Shown in pieces: positions 48,149-56,935 of a stretch of DNA of 64,000 nt; position 1 is the stretch's first letter, and the number at the start of each line of letters is the position of its first letter. This DNA is from Afipia clevelandensis ATCC 49720. GTDB taxonomy: Bacteria; Pseudomonadota; Alphaproteobacteria; Rhizobiales; Xanthobacteraceae. The position numbers and the translations under genes were made by a program. The stretch covers positions 749,803-813,802 of the forward strand of contig NZ_KB375281.1 of assembly GCF_000336555.1 (NCBI RefSeq). Reading direction: 5' to 3'. The notes beneath the pieces are model-generated. The model ran no database searches. It was not told where the DNA came from and saw nothing but the letters and a program-made list of their open reading frames with translations.

Positions 48149-50335
48149 TCACCACCGCACTTTCATGCCGGCATAGACGGCGCGGCCGGTACCGGGTTCG
48201 AATAGCGGCATGGTAGCATTTGCCTGATTGATGATGCTTGCGCTTGCGATGTATGAGGTGTTCGCGATGTTGCGAGCTTCGAGATACATCGAATACTTGC
48301 CATCATCGACGCCAGCCTTGAGGCCCCAGATTGCATAAGCCTGTGTGGTCAGCGAATTGGCGCTGTCGACGTAGTAAGCCTGCGGCACCCATTCCACATT
48401 TGGACCGATGTAGAAGCCATTGGCGTGCTTGTAGAGCACCTCCGCACGCAGGAAGTGACGCGGTGCCCCGGGCAACTGATTGTTGCCGTAGGTCACATCG
48501 TTGTCGAAACGAAAGTCGTTGAAGGTGTAAGCAAGGTTGACCCACAACTTGTCCGCATCGGGCGTGAAGATGTTCTTCAGCACCGCCACGCCAAGGCCGG
48601 CTTCAATGCCCTGATGCACGGTACGATCCGCATTGGTGACGTTGCAATTTCCGAAATTGCTGTAGAAGCACAACAGTTCGTTCTTGATCTCGGCGCGATA
48701 GCCGGTCATTTCCCACGTCAGGTCGGGGCGCCGTCCGCGCGTTCCGATCTCGTAGGTCGTGGCCGTCTGAGGCTTGATGTCATAGAAGGGAATCGTCGGA
48801 TAACCGGGGTTCTGGAAACTTGGTGCGACGCTTTCGCCGAAGCTCGGGACCTCGGCGCTGCGCGAGATGTTGCCGAACACCTGCCAGGTTGGATCCACAT
48901 TCCAGAGCAGTCCGCCCTTCGGGCTGAACAGGCTGAATGTGCTGCGGCCTGTCTTGTCACCATTCAGCGAGAAATTGACCTGCTGGTCTCGGACAGCAAA
49001 CAGATATTGCGCGCCTGCGACCGCTGCGACATTCGGCAGGAAGTAGAACGAGTTCTCGGCAAAGCCTGAATAGTTCTCCGGCTTTTGGGTGAGCGATGAC
49101 TGCAGCGCGCCCTTGTAGCCGCCCGTATTGACGTATTGCTGGGCGTCGATGGTGCCGTTCAATACGTTAATGCCGGCGACGAACCGGTTGCGATAGCCAC
49201 CGATGATCCGATCATCCGTAGCCTTCACGAATCCGCCGTAGTCCTTGTAGCTGTAGTCCAGCCACTGGAAGATCGGATGCATCAGGTGGCGGTCCACCGC
49301 AAAGGCGCCGAACTCGACTGTGGTGGCGTCGAACCGGATGGTGGTCTTGTTGGCGATGCGCACCGTGTCAATATTGCGCTGCCAGTCATTCATCACGTTG
49401 ACAGCCGCCGCAGTCTGCGGCGACGTCAATGCCGATGCTCGCGTGACAGAACCGGGAATCCGCTGACGCACGTCGTTGGCATCAATGTAGAACCGCGTTT
49501 CGAAATCAGGCGAGAACTGATAGCCGATATTGCCGCTGGCGCGGGTCGAGTGACCGTAGCTGTGATCGCGGAAACCTTCAGCGCTCTGGTTCGAGGCCGT
49601 AAAGAACGCATCCCACGGCCCGCTCGCGCCGCCGACGCTGCCCTGAAAGCGGCGATAGCCGAACGAACCCATGTCGACGCCGGCACTGTTGACCTTGGCG
49701 TCGCGCCCGGTCGGGGTGACAAAGTTGATCGCGCCGCCGAGCGAATTGGCGCCAAACTGCAAGGCGTTCGCGCCCTTGTAGACCTCGACATACTTGTAGG
49801 CTGTCGGGTCGATCTCCTGAAAGTCGCCATAGCCGTCGGAGGTGTTGATCGGAATGCCGTCCATGTAGAGCTGGACGCCGCGCAGATGGAAATTGCGCGA
49901 CAGGCCAGAGCCGCGAATTGAAAGCCGGGTGTCGTCGCCCCATTTCGGCTGGGCGAACACGCCCGGCACATAGCCGAGCACATCCTTGATGGTACTGGCG
50001 ACAGAGTTGTTCTTGTAGTCCTCCGCGGCGACGACAGCGACGCCGCCGGGCGTCTGCTGAATATCCTGACGGGCCTGATCGGCGGTTTTGACGCCGAGCT
50101 GTTGCGGTGCCGCGGGCGACGCGGCCGGCGGTGTCGAAGATGAAGGCTGGGCGCTCGCCGGCCGCGCGACGCGGTTTCTGACCGGACGAGGTTTGGTTTC
50201 GCCTTCGACGTTCACTGTCGGCAGAGTTTGAGACGCGGACTGCGCGAAAGATTGCGTGACGGTCGCCACGGTTGCGATTGAGACGGACGCCAGCAGGATG
50301 CTGATGCGGCGTGCGCGTGTTGAAACGGAAGACAT
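48149..50335 (-). CDS. TonB-dependent receptor 1 (possible copper/metal complex uptake)
   Basis: 728 residues. Signal peptide of about 32 residues, a TonB-box region (LPTVNVEG), a Pro/Ala/Arg-rich spacer, plug domain (QTPGGVAVV...IKDVLGYVPGVFAQ...LSIRGSGLSRNFHLRGVQLYMDGIPIN), and a 22-strand barrel ending in the outer-membrane signature YAGMKVRW. FecA-like organisation. The ATG at 50335 has GGTGG upstream; a longer frame to 50422 reads through a conserved leader and is not likely. A paralogue lies directly upstream (84 bp). Confidence 0.85.
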   Translation of the reverse strand: MSSVSTRARRISILLASVSIATVATVTQSFAQSASQTLPTVNVEGETKPRPVRNRVARPASAQPSSSTPPAASPAAPQQLGVKTADQARQDIQQTPGGVAVVAAEDYKNNSVASTIKDVLGYVPGVFAQPKWGDDTRLSIRGSGLSRNFHLRGVQLYMDGIPINTSDGYGDFQEIDPTAYKYVEVYKGANALQFGANSLGGAINFVTPTGRDAKVNSAGVDMGSFGYRRFQGSVGGASGPWDAFFTASNQSAEGFRDHSYGHSTRASGNIGYQFSPDFETRFYIDANDVRQRIPGSVTRASALTSPQTAAAVNVMNDWQRNIDTVRIANKTTIRFDATTVEFGAFAVDRHLMHPIFQWLDYSYKDYGGFVKATDDRIIGGYRNRFVAGINVLNGTIDAQQYVNTGGYKGALQSSLTQKPENYSGFAENSFYFLPNVAAVAGAQYLFAVRDQQVNFSLNGDKTGRSTFSLFSPKGGLLWNVDPTWQVFGNISRSAEVPSFGESVAPSFQNPGYPTIPFYDIKPQTATTYEIGTRGRRPDLTWEMTGYRAEIKNELLCFYSNFGNCNVTNADRTVHQGIEAGLGVAVLKNIFTPDADKLWVNLAYTFNDFRFDNDVTYGNNQLPGAPRHFLRAEVLYKHANGFYIGPNVEWVPQAYYVDSANSLTTQAYAIWGLKAGVDDGKYSMYLEARNIANTSYIASASIINQANATMPLFEPGTGRAVYAGMKVRW

Positions 50336-50379
50336 GGGTTTAGGTCCACCAAAGATGTTGACGATTGAACGGATGCGCC
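50333..50379 (-). repeat. Receptor leader repeat, copy A
   Basis: 47 bp from the receptor 1 ATG back through the RBS. It differs from copies B and C at about five positions, and the outer 22 bp (CGTTCAATCGTC core on the minus strand) are invariant. Confidence 0.7.
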
Positions 50380-50418
50380 GAAGGGCCGAGCGTTGGACAG
50401 GATGGTTTGTCATGAACA

Positions 50419-52569
50419 TCACATCCGATAGCGGAGGCCGCCGTAAATCGAGCGTCCTTGACCGGGATTGAAATACTGCTGCGTGGGGTCTGCTATTCCG
50501 GCGGTAATCGTCGTGGCGATATATCGCTTGTCGAAAAGATTGCGCCCTTCAACGTACCCGGACCATCCGGTCCCCCGGTCGTAACCAATCTTGAAGTTGA
50601 CCAACGCAAAGGGGTCCACAGTGAACGTATTGGCATTATCAACAAAATAAGCCTGCGGCATCCACTCGACGTTCGGTCCGGCATAAAATCCGTTAGGATT
50701 CTTGTAGAGCACCTCTGCCTTGACGTTGTGAGGTCCTACGCCGGGGAGCCGATTATTGCCCCATGTCGGATCGTTGTCGAAGCGGAAATCGTTGTAAGTG
50801 TAGGCCAGATTAAACCAGAAGCGGTCGTCCTGCGCGAAAACCGTCTTGAGGAAAGCGACGCCGAAGCCAGCTTCGATGCCTTGATGCACCGTTCGGTCGG
50901 CATTGACGACGTTACAGGGACTATAAAAGAAGAAGTTGGTTGTCAGGCACTGCAATTCGTTCTTGAGGTTCGCGCGATAGAGCGACACGTCCCACGAAAA
51001 ATCGGGGGTGCGGCCACGCGTGCCGATTTCGTAGGTGGTTGCAGTTTGCGGGTTCACGTTCGGCAGCGGAGGCGCACTAAACGTGGAAAACATCACTGAG
51101 TCGAACGTAGGAACCTCTGCGCTGCGCGAGATATTACCGAACACTTGCCAACCTGGATTCACCTCCCATAACAATCCGACCTTCGGACTGAACAAGTCGT
51201 CAGTGCGTTTGATAGATTGGTCGCCGTTGGCCAAAAATCGATCCTGGCGATCGCGCACCGCGTGGAGGAATTGCCCGCCACCTATAAGAGCGACGCTCGG
51301 TAGGACGTAGAGACTGTTTTCGAAGTAGATTGAATGGTTCTGGGATTTTTGCAGTTCCGATCTTTGCAACGCGCCTTTCGTCGCACAGCACGGATTATCG
51401 TACTCTGCATAGTCATTTGTGCCGGTTTGCAGGTTTACGCCGACAATGAAGCGGTTGCGGAGCCCGCCGATAATCCGGTCGTCGGTGGCGCGGGCAAAGG
51501 CTCCGTAATCGGCGACGCTGTAGTCAAGGTAACGATAAATCGGGTGATCGACATGACGTTGCTGGGTGAAGATTCCAAAATCAACGGTGGTTGAATCGAA
51601 ACGTAACGTTGTCTTGTTGGCAAGGCGTATTGAATCGATGTTGCGTTGCTGGTTTTGCTGCACCCACACTGGATTAGCCGCGCGTGGGTTGTTCAATGCC
51701 TGGTCTTTGGTGACCTCGCCGGGCAACTGTCCGCGCCAGGTATTTGCGTTGATGTAAAAGCGTGTCTCGGCCTCGGGCGAGAACTGGTAGCCGAAGTTCG
51801 CGTTGAGGCGCTCAACGTCATTTCGACTGTGTTCGCGATATCCGTCCTCGCGCTGCGCAGAGGCGTTGACATACCAATCGTAAGGCCCCTTCGCTCCGGC
51901 AGTGCTTACTGAGCTTTTGACATAGCCGAAGCTTCCCCCATCGATGCGTGCATCGAAAGAGGGCGCATCACGCCCCGTCGGCGAAACGAAATTGATTGCG
52001 CCACCGAGCGCGTTGGCGCCGAGGCGCAGGGCATTGGCACCTTTGAACACCTCGACGTAACGATAAGCGGTCGGATCGACTTCGAACAGGTCGGTCAATC
52101 CGTCAGCGGTGTTGATCGGAATGCCGTCCATGTACAGATTGATGCCCCGGTTGCCGTAGTTGCGTGTTAGTCCTGAGCCGCGGATCGAAATGCGTCCATC
52201 GGGGCCCCAGCGCATCTGCGAGACAACGCCGGGCACCCAGCTCAGAATATCTTTGATCGTGTTAGCGGGTCCGTTCTTGAACTCGGTGTCGGGTACGATT
52301 TCGACACCGCCCGGTGTCCGGTCGATGTTGACGCGCGCTTGCTCCGTGGTCGGCACCGTCAGACTTCCTGGCACTGTGGCCTGATCTGGCTGGGCGTTTG
52401 TGGTGACTTGCCGCGCTGTGCGATTCCGCACAGGTTTTGGCTGCTGCTGCGCCTCCACATTAACCGCAGGCAGCGTTTGAGCGGTCTGCGCGTGCGCTAA
52501 CGGAATAACGGACAGGATTGAAGCTGACGCCAGCAGCATGCTGCGCGCCCGCATGGAAACGGAAGACAT
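50419..52569 (-). CDS. TonB-dependent receptor 2, paralogue of receptor 1
   Basis: 716 residues. Signal peptide of about 27 residues (MSSVSMRARSMLLASAS start), TonB-box region (LPAVNVEA), a spacer with the same RNRTAR pattern, plug (RTPGGVEIVP...IKDILSWVPGVVSQM...ISIRGSGLTRNYGNRGINLYMDGIPIN), and barrel ending IYGGLRYRM. It aligns along its whole length with receptor 1. A Cys-Cys pair (DNPCCATKG) sits in an extracellular loop. It follows the DUF2946-type gene by 61 bp and precedes receptor 1 by 83 bp. Confidence 0.87.
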   Translation of the reverse strand: MSSVSMRARSMLLASASILSVIPLAHAQTAQTLPAVNVEAQQQPKPVRNRTARQVTTNAQPDQATVPGSLTVPTTEQARVNIDRTPGGVEIVPDTEFKNGPANTIKDILSWVPGVVSQMRWGPDGRISIRGSGLTRNYGNRGINLYMDGIPINTADGLTDLFEVDPTAYRYVEVFKGANALRLGANALGGAINFVSPTGRDAPSFDARIDGGSFGYVKSSVSTAGAKGPYDWYVNASAQREDGYREHSRNDVERLNANFGYQFSPEAETRFYINANTWRGQLPGEVTKDQALNNPRAANPVWVQQNQQRNIDSIRLANKTTLRFDSTTVDFGIFTQQRHVDHPIYRYLDYSVADYGAFARATDDRIIGGLRNRFIVGVNLQTGTNDYAEYDNPCCATKGALQRSELQKSQNHSIYFENSLYVLPSVALIGGGQFLHAVRDRQDRFLANGDQSIKRTDDLFSPKVGLLWEVNPGWQVFGNISRSAEVPTFDSVMFSTFSAPPLPNVNPQTATTYEIGTRGRTPDFSWDVSLYRANLKNELQCLTTNFFFYSPCNVVNADRTVHQGIEAGFGVAFLKTVFAQDDRFWFNLAYTYNDFRFDNDPTWGNNRLPGVGPHNVKAEVLYKNPNGFYAGPNVEWMPQAYFVDNANTFTVDPFALVNFKIGYDRGTGWSGYVEGRNLFDKRYIATTITAGIADPTQQYFNPGQGRSIYGGLRYRM

Positions 52570-53005
52570 GGGTTGAATCCCACCAATGATGTTGACGATT
52601 GAACGGATGCGCCGGGAAGGCGCCAGGTCGTCAGCTCAGGTGGGGAGGGCCGCGCGGCTGGTGGTCGTTCTCAGCAAAGCGGACAACGACATGGTCGTGG
52701 CTCGGGGCCTCGAACAGGATGCGCAGCGCGATACGGATCGCGAGGGCCGGGGTCTGCGGTGGCTGGTCGGCCGTTGCCACGACGCTGGAGAGGCACAGCG
52801 GGCAGCGCACAATTGGCTTGCCGGAATCGGTGTTGCCGTCCGCATCGGGGACCGCCGGGCCGCCGTTGAGGCAGAGTTCGTGGGCGGCATTGGCCTGGGT
52901 GGGCGAGATCGTTGCCAGCAGCGCGCTGGTCAGCACCACGTTGAAGACAAGCGCATAGGCCGCGACAAACGCCGCCCATCGTCCCGCCGATCTGATCCGT
53001 GTTGC
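52520..53005. repeat. 486-bp direct repeat, copy 1
   Basis: It matches 56265-56750 over 486 bp with about 14 mismatches and no indel. It covers the receptor 2 signal-peptide start, the leader, and nearly all of the DUF2946-type gene. Confidence 0.9.
52567..52613 (-). repeat. Receptor leader repeat, copy B
   Basis: 47 bp ending at the receptor 2 ATG, identical to copy C (56312-56358) and nearly so to copy A. Includes the RBS GGTGGGA. Confidence 0.7.
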
Positions 53006-53014
53006 AAAAGTCAA
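52631..53014 (-). CDS. DUF2946-type protein, copy 1
   Basis: 127 residues from a TTG at 53014 with GGGGG 8 nt upstream. One membrane segment or uncleaved signal (about 12-34), then H45, C48 (AHELCLNGG) and a CPLC motif (C71, C74) that could bind copper or another soft metal. Such DUF2946 proteins often accompany TonB receptors for copper. It lies 61 bp upstream of receptor 2. The second copy, at 56376-56756, is near-identical. Confidence 0.7.
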   Translation of the reverse strand: MTFATRIRSAGRWAAFVAAYALVFNVVLTSALLATISPTQANAAHELCLNGGPAVPDADGNTDSGKPIVRCPLCLSSVVATADQPPQTPALAIRIALRILFEAPSHDHVVVRFAENDHQPRGPPHLS

Positions 53015-53124
53015 AGTTCAGCCCCCAAAGGGCAGGGTTAGCATGGTGATCTTGCAGAGAAAAGATTGATTGAACGGCTTTACGACGCTTCGATTGATAC
53101 GGGCTTCATGTGTTGTATTTTAGC

Positions 53125-53970
53125 TTATCCATTTCGATTGCGGGCGTACACGTCACGCCCGATTGCTTCGGCTTTTTGTCTGAAATCAACGAACATGCCG
53201 TCCATCAGTGCTGTCACCGCAGCGGGGGCACGCTGCGGCGTTCCGGCGTCAAATGGCGGCTCCGGGGCATACTCGGCGAGCAACTGGACGGATTCCGCAT
53301 ACTGCCGATCCCGTAGCTGGCTGACGAGTTTAAGACCGAAATCGATGCCTGCAGTCACGCCTCCGCCGGTAATCCGGTTTCGGTCTTGAACGATACGCCC
53401 GTCGGTCGGAACTGCGCCAAAGATCGGGAGCAAAGACTTTGCGGCCCAATGCGACGTCGCCTTGTACCCGGTGAGCAGACCCGCCGCACCAAGGATGAGC
53501 GATCCCGTGCAAACGGATGTCACGAATCTGGCGCGCGAGCCGCGATCCTTGATGAAACTCACCGTTGCCTCATCTTGCATCGCGGCGAGCGTGCCGTTCG
53601 ATCCGCCGGGTACGCAGATAATGTCGAGGTCTTTTGGACAGTCCTCGAAGCTAGCCGATGGCGTGAATACAAGGCCTGTATCGCTTCTGACGGGATCGCG
53701 GGTTTTTGCAACAACATGCGTCGTTGCTCCCATGAGATTGGTGAACATGTAGTGCGGCCCGACCATGTCGAGCGCGGTGAATTCCGGATAGATCAGGAAG
53801 GCAATCTGCTCCTTGCCCATCCAGTTCGCTGGCATGGACGACATATCGTGTGTGGTTGTCGTGGCTGTGCCTGACGCGCCGACACCCGCTGTTTGACCGA
53901 GTGCTTTATGAAGCGGATGAATAGCTGCGAATATCGCACTCACGGCAGCAAGTTGTCGGCGCGTCAACAT
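53125..53970 (-). CDS. Exported DJ-1/PfpI family protein (isonitrile-hydratase-like)
   Basis: 281 residues. N-terminal export signal with paired arginines (MLTRRQLAAVSAIFAAIHP), then a Thr/Gly-rich linker and a DJ-1/PfpI domain at about 50-250: IAFLIYPEFTALDMVGP, the nucleophile elbow VTSVCTGSLILGAAGLL (Cys154) and His174 in ATSHWAAK. The domain is like isonitrile hydratase and GlxA regulators, but the AraC DNA-binding half is absent and the protein is exported. It starts 7 bp after receptor 3, so the two are one operon. I chose the ATG at 53970. Confidence 0.75.
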   Translation of the reverse strand: MLTRRQLAAVSAIFAAIHPLHKALGQTAGVGASGTATTTTHDMSSMPANWMGKEQIAFLIYPEFTALDMVGPHYMFTNLMGATTHVVAKTRDPVRSDTGLVFTPSASFEDCPKDLDIICVPGGSNGTLAAMQDEATVSFIKDRGSRARFVTSVCTGSLILGAAGLLTGYKATSHWAAKSLLPIFGAVPTDGRIVQDRNRITGGGVTAGIDFGLKLVSQLRDRQYAESVQLLAEYAPEPPFDAGTPQRAPAAVTALMDGMFVDFRQKAEAIGRDVYARNRNG

Positions 53971-53977
53971 TTTGACC

Positions 53978-56314
53978 TCAATCGAATTTGTAGCTGATCT
54001 GGCCGTAGATCGCGCGTGGTGCGCCGGGCGCGACCTGACCACCGAACCACGTATATGGTGTGAAATACTCTTGCCCGGTGAGATTTTTCACGAACAACGC
54101 CGCACGGAAACGGTCCTTCTCATAGCCAATCTTTGCATCGAGCGTGTAATATCCGTCGGTGCGCCATAAGTTGAATGCGTTCAAATACTGGCCCGACGAG
54201 GCGTAGATACCGGCACCGACGCTCCAGCCTGACAATACGCCGGGGTCAAACTTGTAGTCGACCCAGAACCGTCCGGAATTTTGCGGCACCATTGCGAGTT
54301 TGTTGCCCGCTGCGACCGGTGCGCCGCCTAGAAGGAAAGCGTCTGCATAGTATGCGTCCGTGTATCCGTAGCTTCCAAGTACGCTCCAGTTGCGATTTGG
54401 CTGATAAATCACGTCAGCTTCGAAGCCGCGAGACTTCTGGCGCGAAACGCCGCTGATACCGGGACCGGTGGCGACCGGTACGTTGTTTTTCTCGATTTCG
54501 AAAACCGCAAGAGTTCCGGTGAAGACATTGTTGGCGTTGAACTTGACACCAGCCTCGTACTGTTTCGACGTTTCGGGATCTGACTGCACAAAGGTCTGCG
54601 TGAACGGAGTCCACTTCATGCCTTCGCCGTAGCTGGCATAGACCGAGAATCCCTTAAGAATATCGACAACCACACCACCGCGCGGCAACAGCTTGGTCTT
54701 GTCGGTCGTGTATGTGGTTGCTGTGGTGTTCTCGATATATTTGATGTCGATGGACGCGAGCCGGGCGCCGCCGATGAAGTGAACGCGGTCGAACAACGTC
54801 GATTGCATCTGTCCGTACACGCCCTTGGTGATGTAGCTGTTGTTGAACTCGAAGAAGGGCACGTATTCATTCACGCCGGGCGTCGGCACAGAGTAGATCG
54901 GGAACACCGGGCTATTCTGGCTTAAATCGACAAAGGCTCCCGTGGCGGGACCGTTGTTTGGGTATGGACAGAACGGCCCGAACAGAATGTTGCAATTTCC
55001 AAGCGAGTCGGCGTGGTGATACCCCGTATCCTTGACGTTGCTGTAATCGCCGCCAAGCAACAGAGTATTGTCCGCGATGCCGGTCGCGAACTTGGCTTTG
55101 ACGGTTGGATTGATGCTGAATTCACGCTGACGATCGAGAATGTCTGAGTTCAGGATGTCGAATGTCGATGGCGGAATGGCCGGAGTGCCACCGGTGCCCG
55201 TGGCATCATAAACGGGACTTTGCGAAAATTGCCGGAAGCTGGATTCACTCCACCTTGCCTTGATGTTGGTGGACCAAACCTCATCGAACTGGTGATCAAG
55301 CGTGACCGTCGCTCCGTTCGTCTTCGAGGTTGTCAGCGGAATGTTGGGGTTGCCGAAATATAAATCCGGCCGCACGCGAAATGAACCGAACAGCGTGCCT
55401 TCCACGGGAAGGCCGACATAGGCCTGCTGGCGATGCTGTGACGCGAACGCTTGAATTGTCAGCGTCGTATCTTCGCGGTTGGTGAGGGTCAGGGTCGGGT
55501 TGATGTTGTAGTGACTCGGGGTGAGCACATCGATGAAGTCGTTGCTCTGACCATATTCCCCGGTGATACGGAATAGCGCCGTTTTCTCGGGGTTGAGCGG
55601 TTGATTGATGTCGAAGTACGAGTCTGTATATCGATAGCTGCCGAATTTGGTGCCGAATTCATATTTCTGCTTGTCCATCGGCAGCTTCGATATCACGTTG
55701 ACCGTGCCTCCGACCGGAGAGCCAGCGCCGCCCCCATACAAAAGCGCGTTTACCCCTTTCAGCACTTCAATGCGTTCTACGTTGGCAAGGCCGTCGCGAT
55801 CTCCGGCAACAAACAAGTTGCCGGGATATCCATCGACCCACATCTCCGCGCCGAAGCCTCTTATGGTGAGGGGGTTCTGCGCAACGTTACCGATAATGCG
55901 GGTATCTAGAGGAACTACGTTGCTGGCATTCCTGGTCGCTTCGCTGACTGTTGTCGCGCCCTGGTCGTCGATAACCGAACGTGGGATCACCGTGATGTTC
56001 TGGGGAAGTCGTTCGATAGGGGTATCGGTTCTGGTGGCGCTTGATGCGGTCAGGGCGCGGTAACCTTGAACGGGCCCGGCGGTCGTTTGCGTGACGGGCT
56101 GCTGATCTCGGTCGGCTGCTGGTTCGGCGGGCTGTGCCTGCGGCGCAGGTCGCGCGGTACGATTCCGGACAGCCCGTTTCTTCTGCCCTTGCACGACGAC
56201 AGTCGGCAAGTTCTGCGGTTCGCTCTGCGCAAGAGCTTCAGAAATGGAAAAGATAGCTACAATGGAAGCTGACGCCAGCAGCATGCTGCGCGCCCGCATG
56301 GAAACGGAAGACAT
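53978..56314 (-). CDS. TonB-dependent siderophore receptor 3
   Basis: 778 residues. Signal peptide begins as in receptor 2 (MSSVSMRARSMLLASASI), followed by the box LPTVVVQG, a Pro-rich spacer, and the siderophore-receptor plug (RLPQNITVIPRSVIDDQGATTVSEATRNASNV...LTIRGFG). The barrel ends YGQISYKFD. It belongs to the FpvA/FhuA-type siderophore group, not the FecA-like type of receptors 1 and 2. It follows DUF2946 copy 2 by 61 bp and runs into the exported DJ-1 gene. Confidence 0.87.
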   Translation of the reverse strand: MSSVSMRARSMLLASASIVAIFSISEALAQSEPQNLPTVVVQGQKKRAVRNRTARPAPQAQPAEPAADRDQQPVTQTTAGPVQGYRALTASSATRTDTPIERLPQNITVIPRSVIDDQGATTVSEATRNASNVVPLDTRIIGNVAQNPLTIRGFGAEMWVDGYPGNLFVAGDRDGLANVERIEVLKGVNALLYGGGAGSPVGGTVNVISKLPMDKQKYEFGTKFGSYRYTDSYFDINQPLNPEKTALFRITGEYGQSNDFIDVLTPSHYNINPTLTLTNREDTTLTIQAFASQHRQQAYVGLPVEGTLFGSFRVRPDLYFGNPNIPLTTSKTNGATVTLDHQFDEVWSTNIKARWSESSFRQFSQSPVYDATGTGGTPAIPPSTFDILNSDILDRQREFSINPTVKAKFATGIADNTLLLGGDYSNVKDTGYHHADSLGNCNILFGPFCPYPNNGPATGAFVDLSQNSPVFPIYSVPTPGVNEYVPFFEFNNSYITKGVYGQMQSTLFDRVHFIGGARLASIDIKYIENTTATTYTTDKTKLLPRGGVVVDILKGFSVYASYGEGMKWTPFTQTFVQSDPETSKQYEAGVKFNANNVFTGTLAVFEIEKNNVPVATGPGISGVSRQKSRGFEADVIYQPNRNWSVLGSYGYTDAYYADAFLLGGAPVAAGNKLAMVPQNSGRFWVDYKFDPGVLSGWSVGAGIYASSGQYLNAFNLWRTDGYYTLDAKIGYEKDRFRAALFVKNLTGQEYFTPYTWFGGQVAPGAPRAIYGQISYKFD

Positions 56315-56750
56315 GGGTTGAATCCCACCAATGATGTTGACGATTGAACGGATGCGCCGGGAAGGCGCCGGGTCGTCAGCTCAGGTGGGGAGGGCCGCGC
56401 GGCTGGTGGTCGTTCTCAGCAAAGCGGACAACGACATGGTCGTGGCTCGGGGCCTCGAACAGGATGCGCAGCGCGATACGGATCGCGAGGGCCGGGGTCT
56501 GCGGTGGCTGGTCGGCCGTCGCCACCGCGCTGGAGAGGCACAGCGGGCAGCGGACAATTGGCTTGCCGGAATCGGTGTTGCCATCCGCATCGGGGACCGC
56601 CGGACCGCCATTAAGACAGAGTTCGTGGGCGGCATTGGCCTGGGTGGGTGAGATCGTCGCCAGCAGCGCGCTTGTCAGCACCACGTTGAAGACAAGCGCA
56701 TAGGCCGCGACAAACGCCGCCCATCGTCCTGCCGATCTGATCCGTGTTGC
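56265..56750. repeat. 486-bp direct repeat, copy 2
   Basis: Second copy of the repeat at 52520-53005 (offset 3745 bp, about 97% identical). Recombination between the two would remove or amplify one receptor/DJ-1/DUF2946 module. Confidence 0.9.
56312..56358 (-). repeat. Receptor leader repeat, copy C
   Basis: Ends at the receptor 3 ATG; identical to copy B over 47 bp. Confidence 0.7.
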
Positions 56751-56756
56751 TATCAT
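56376..56756 (-). CDS. DUF2946-type protein, copy 2
   Basis: 126 residues from an ATG at 56756 with GGGGCTTGGA just upstream. Same layout as copy 1: a membrane segment, AHELCLNGG and CPLC. It differs from copy 1 by only a few residues (for example SSA for SSV) and at its first residues. First gene of the minus-strand block; a palindrome lies 30 bp upstream. Confidence 0.7.
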   Translation of the reverse strand: MIATRIRSAGRWAAFVAAYALVFNVVLTSALLATISPTQANAAHELCLNGGPAVPDADGNTDSGKPIVRCPLCLSSAVATADQPPQTPALAIRIALRILFEAPSHDHVVVRFAENDHQPRGPPHLS

Positions 56757-56785
56757 TCCAAGCCCCGACAGGCTGTTAGCACGGG

Positions 56786-56801
56786 TTTCGGGAACCCGAA
56801 A
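56786..56801. promoter_or_regulatory. Candidate operator, TTTCGGG-N2-CCCGAAA
   Basis: A 7+7 dyad (TTTCGGGAACCCGAAA) 30 bp upstream of the DUF2946 copy 2 start and 135 bp before proS. Placement suits control of the minus-strand metal-uptake operon. Regulator unknown. Confidence 0.4.
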
Positions 56802-56935
56802 TGACCGGAATGTCACACTGCAGGACGACCGCCATGCTTTTACTTGTGTTTTGACGTTCGATCCGCTTTCACTGACAAAGTTCCCGGGCTGCGTCCGATT
56901 CCCGGGCCACAACCCTGAAAACCCTGAGTATTCCC

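Noticed and set aside
50336-50422. Earlier start for receptor 1
   Set aside because: It would read through the conserved leader and RBS and place residues before the signal peptide; copies B and C have no such start.
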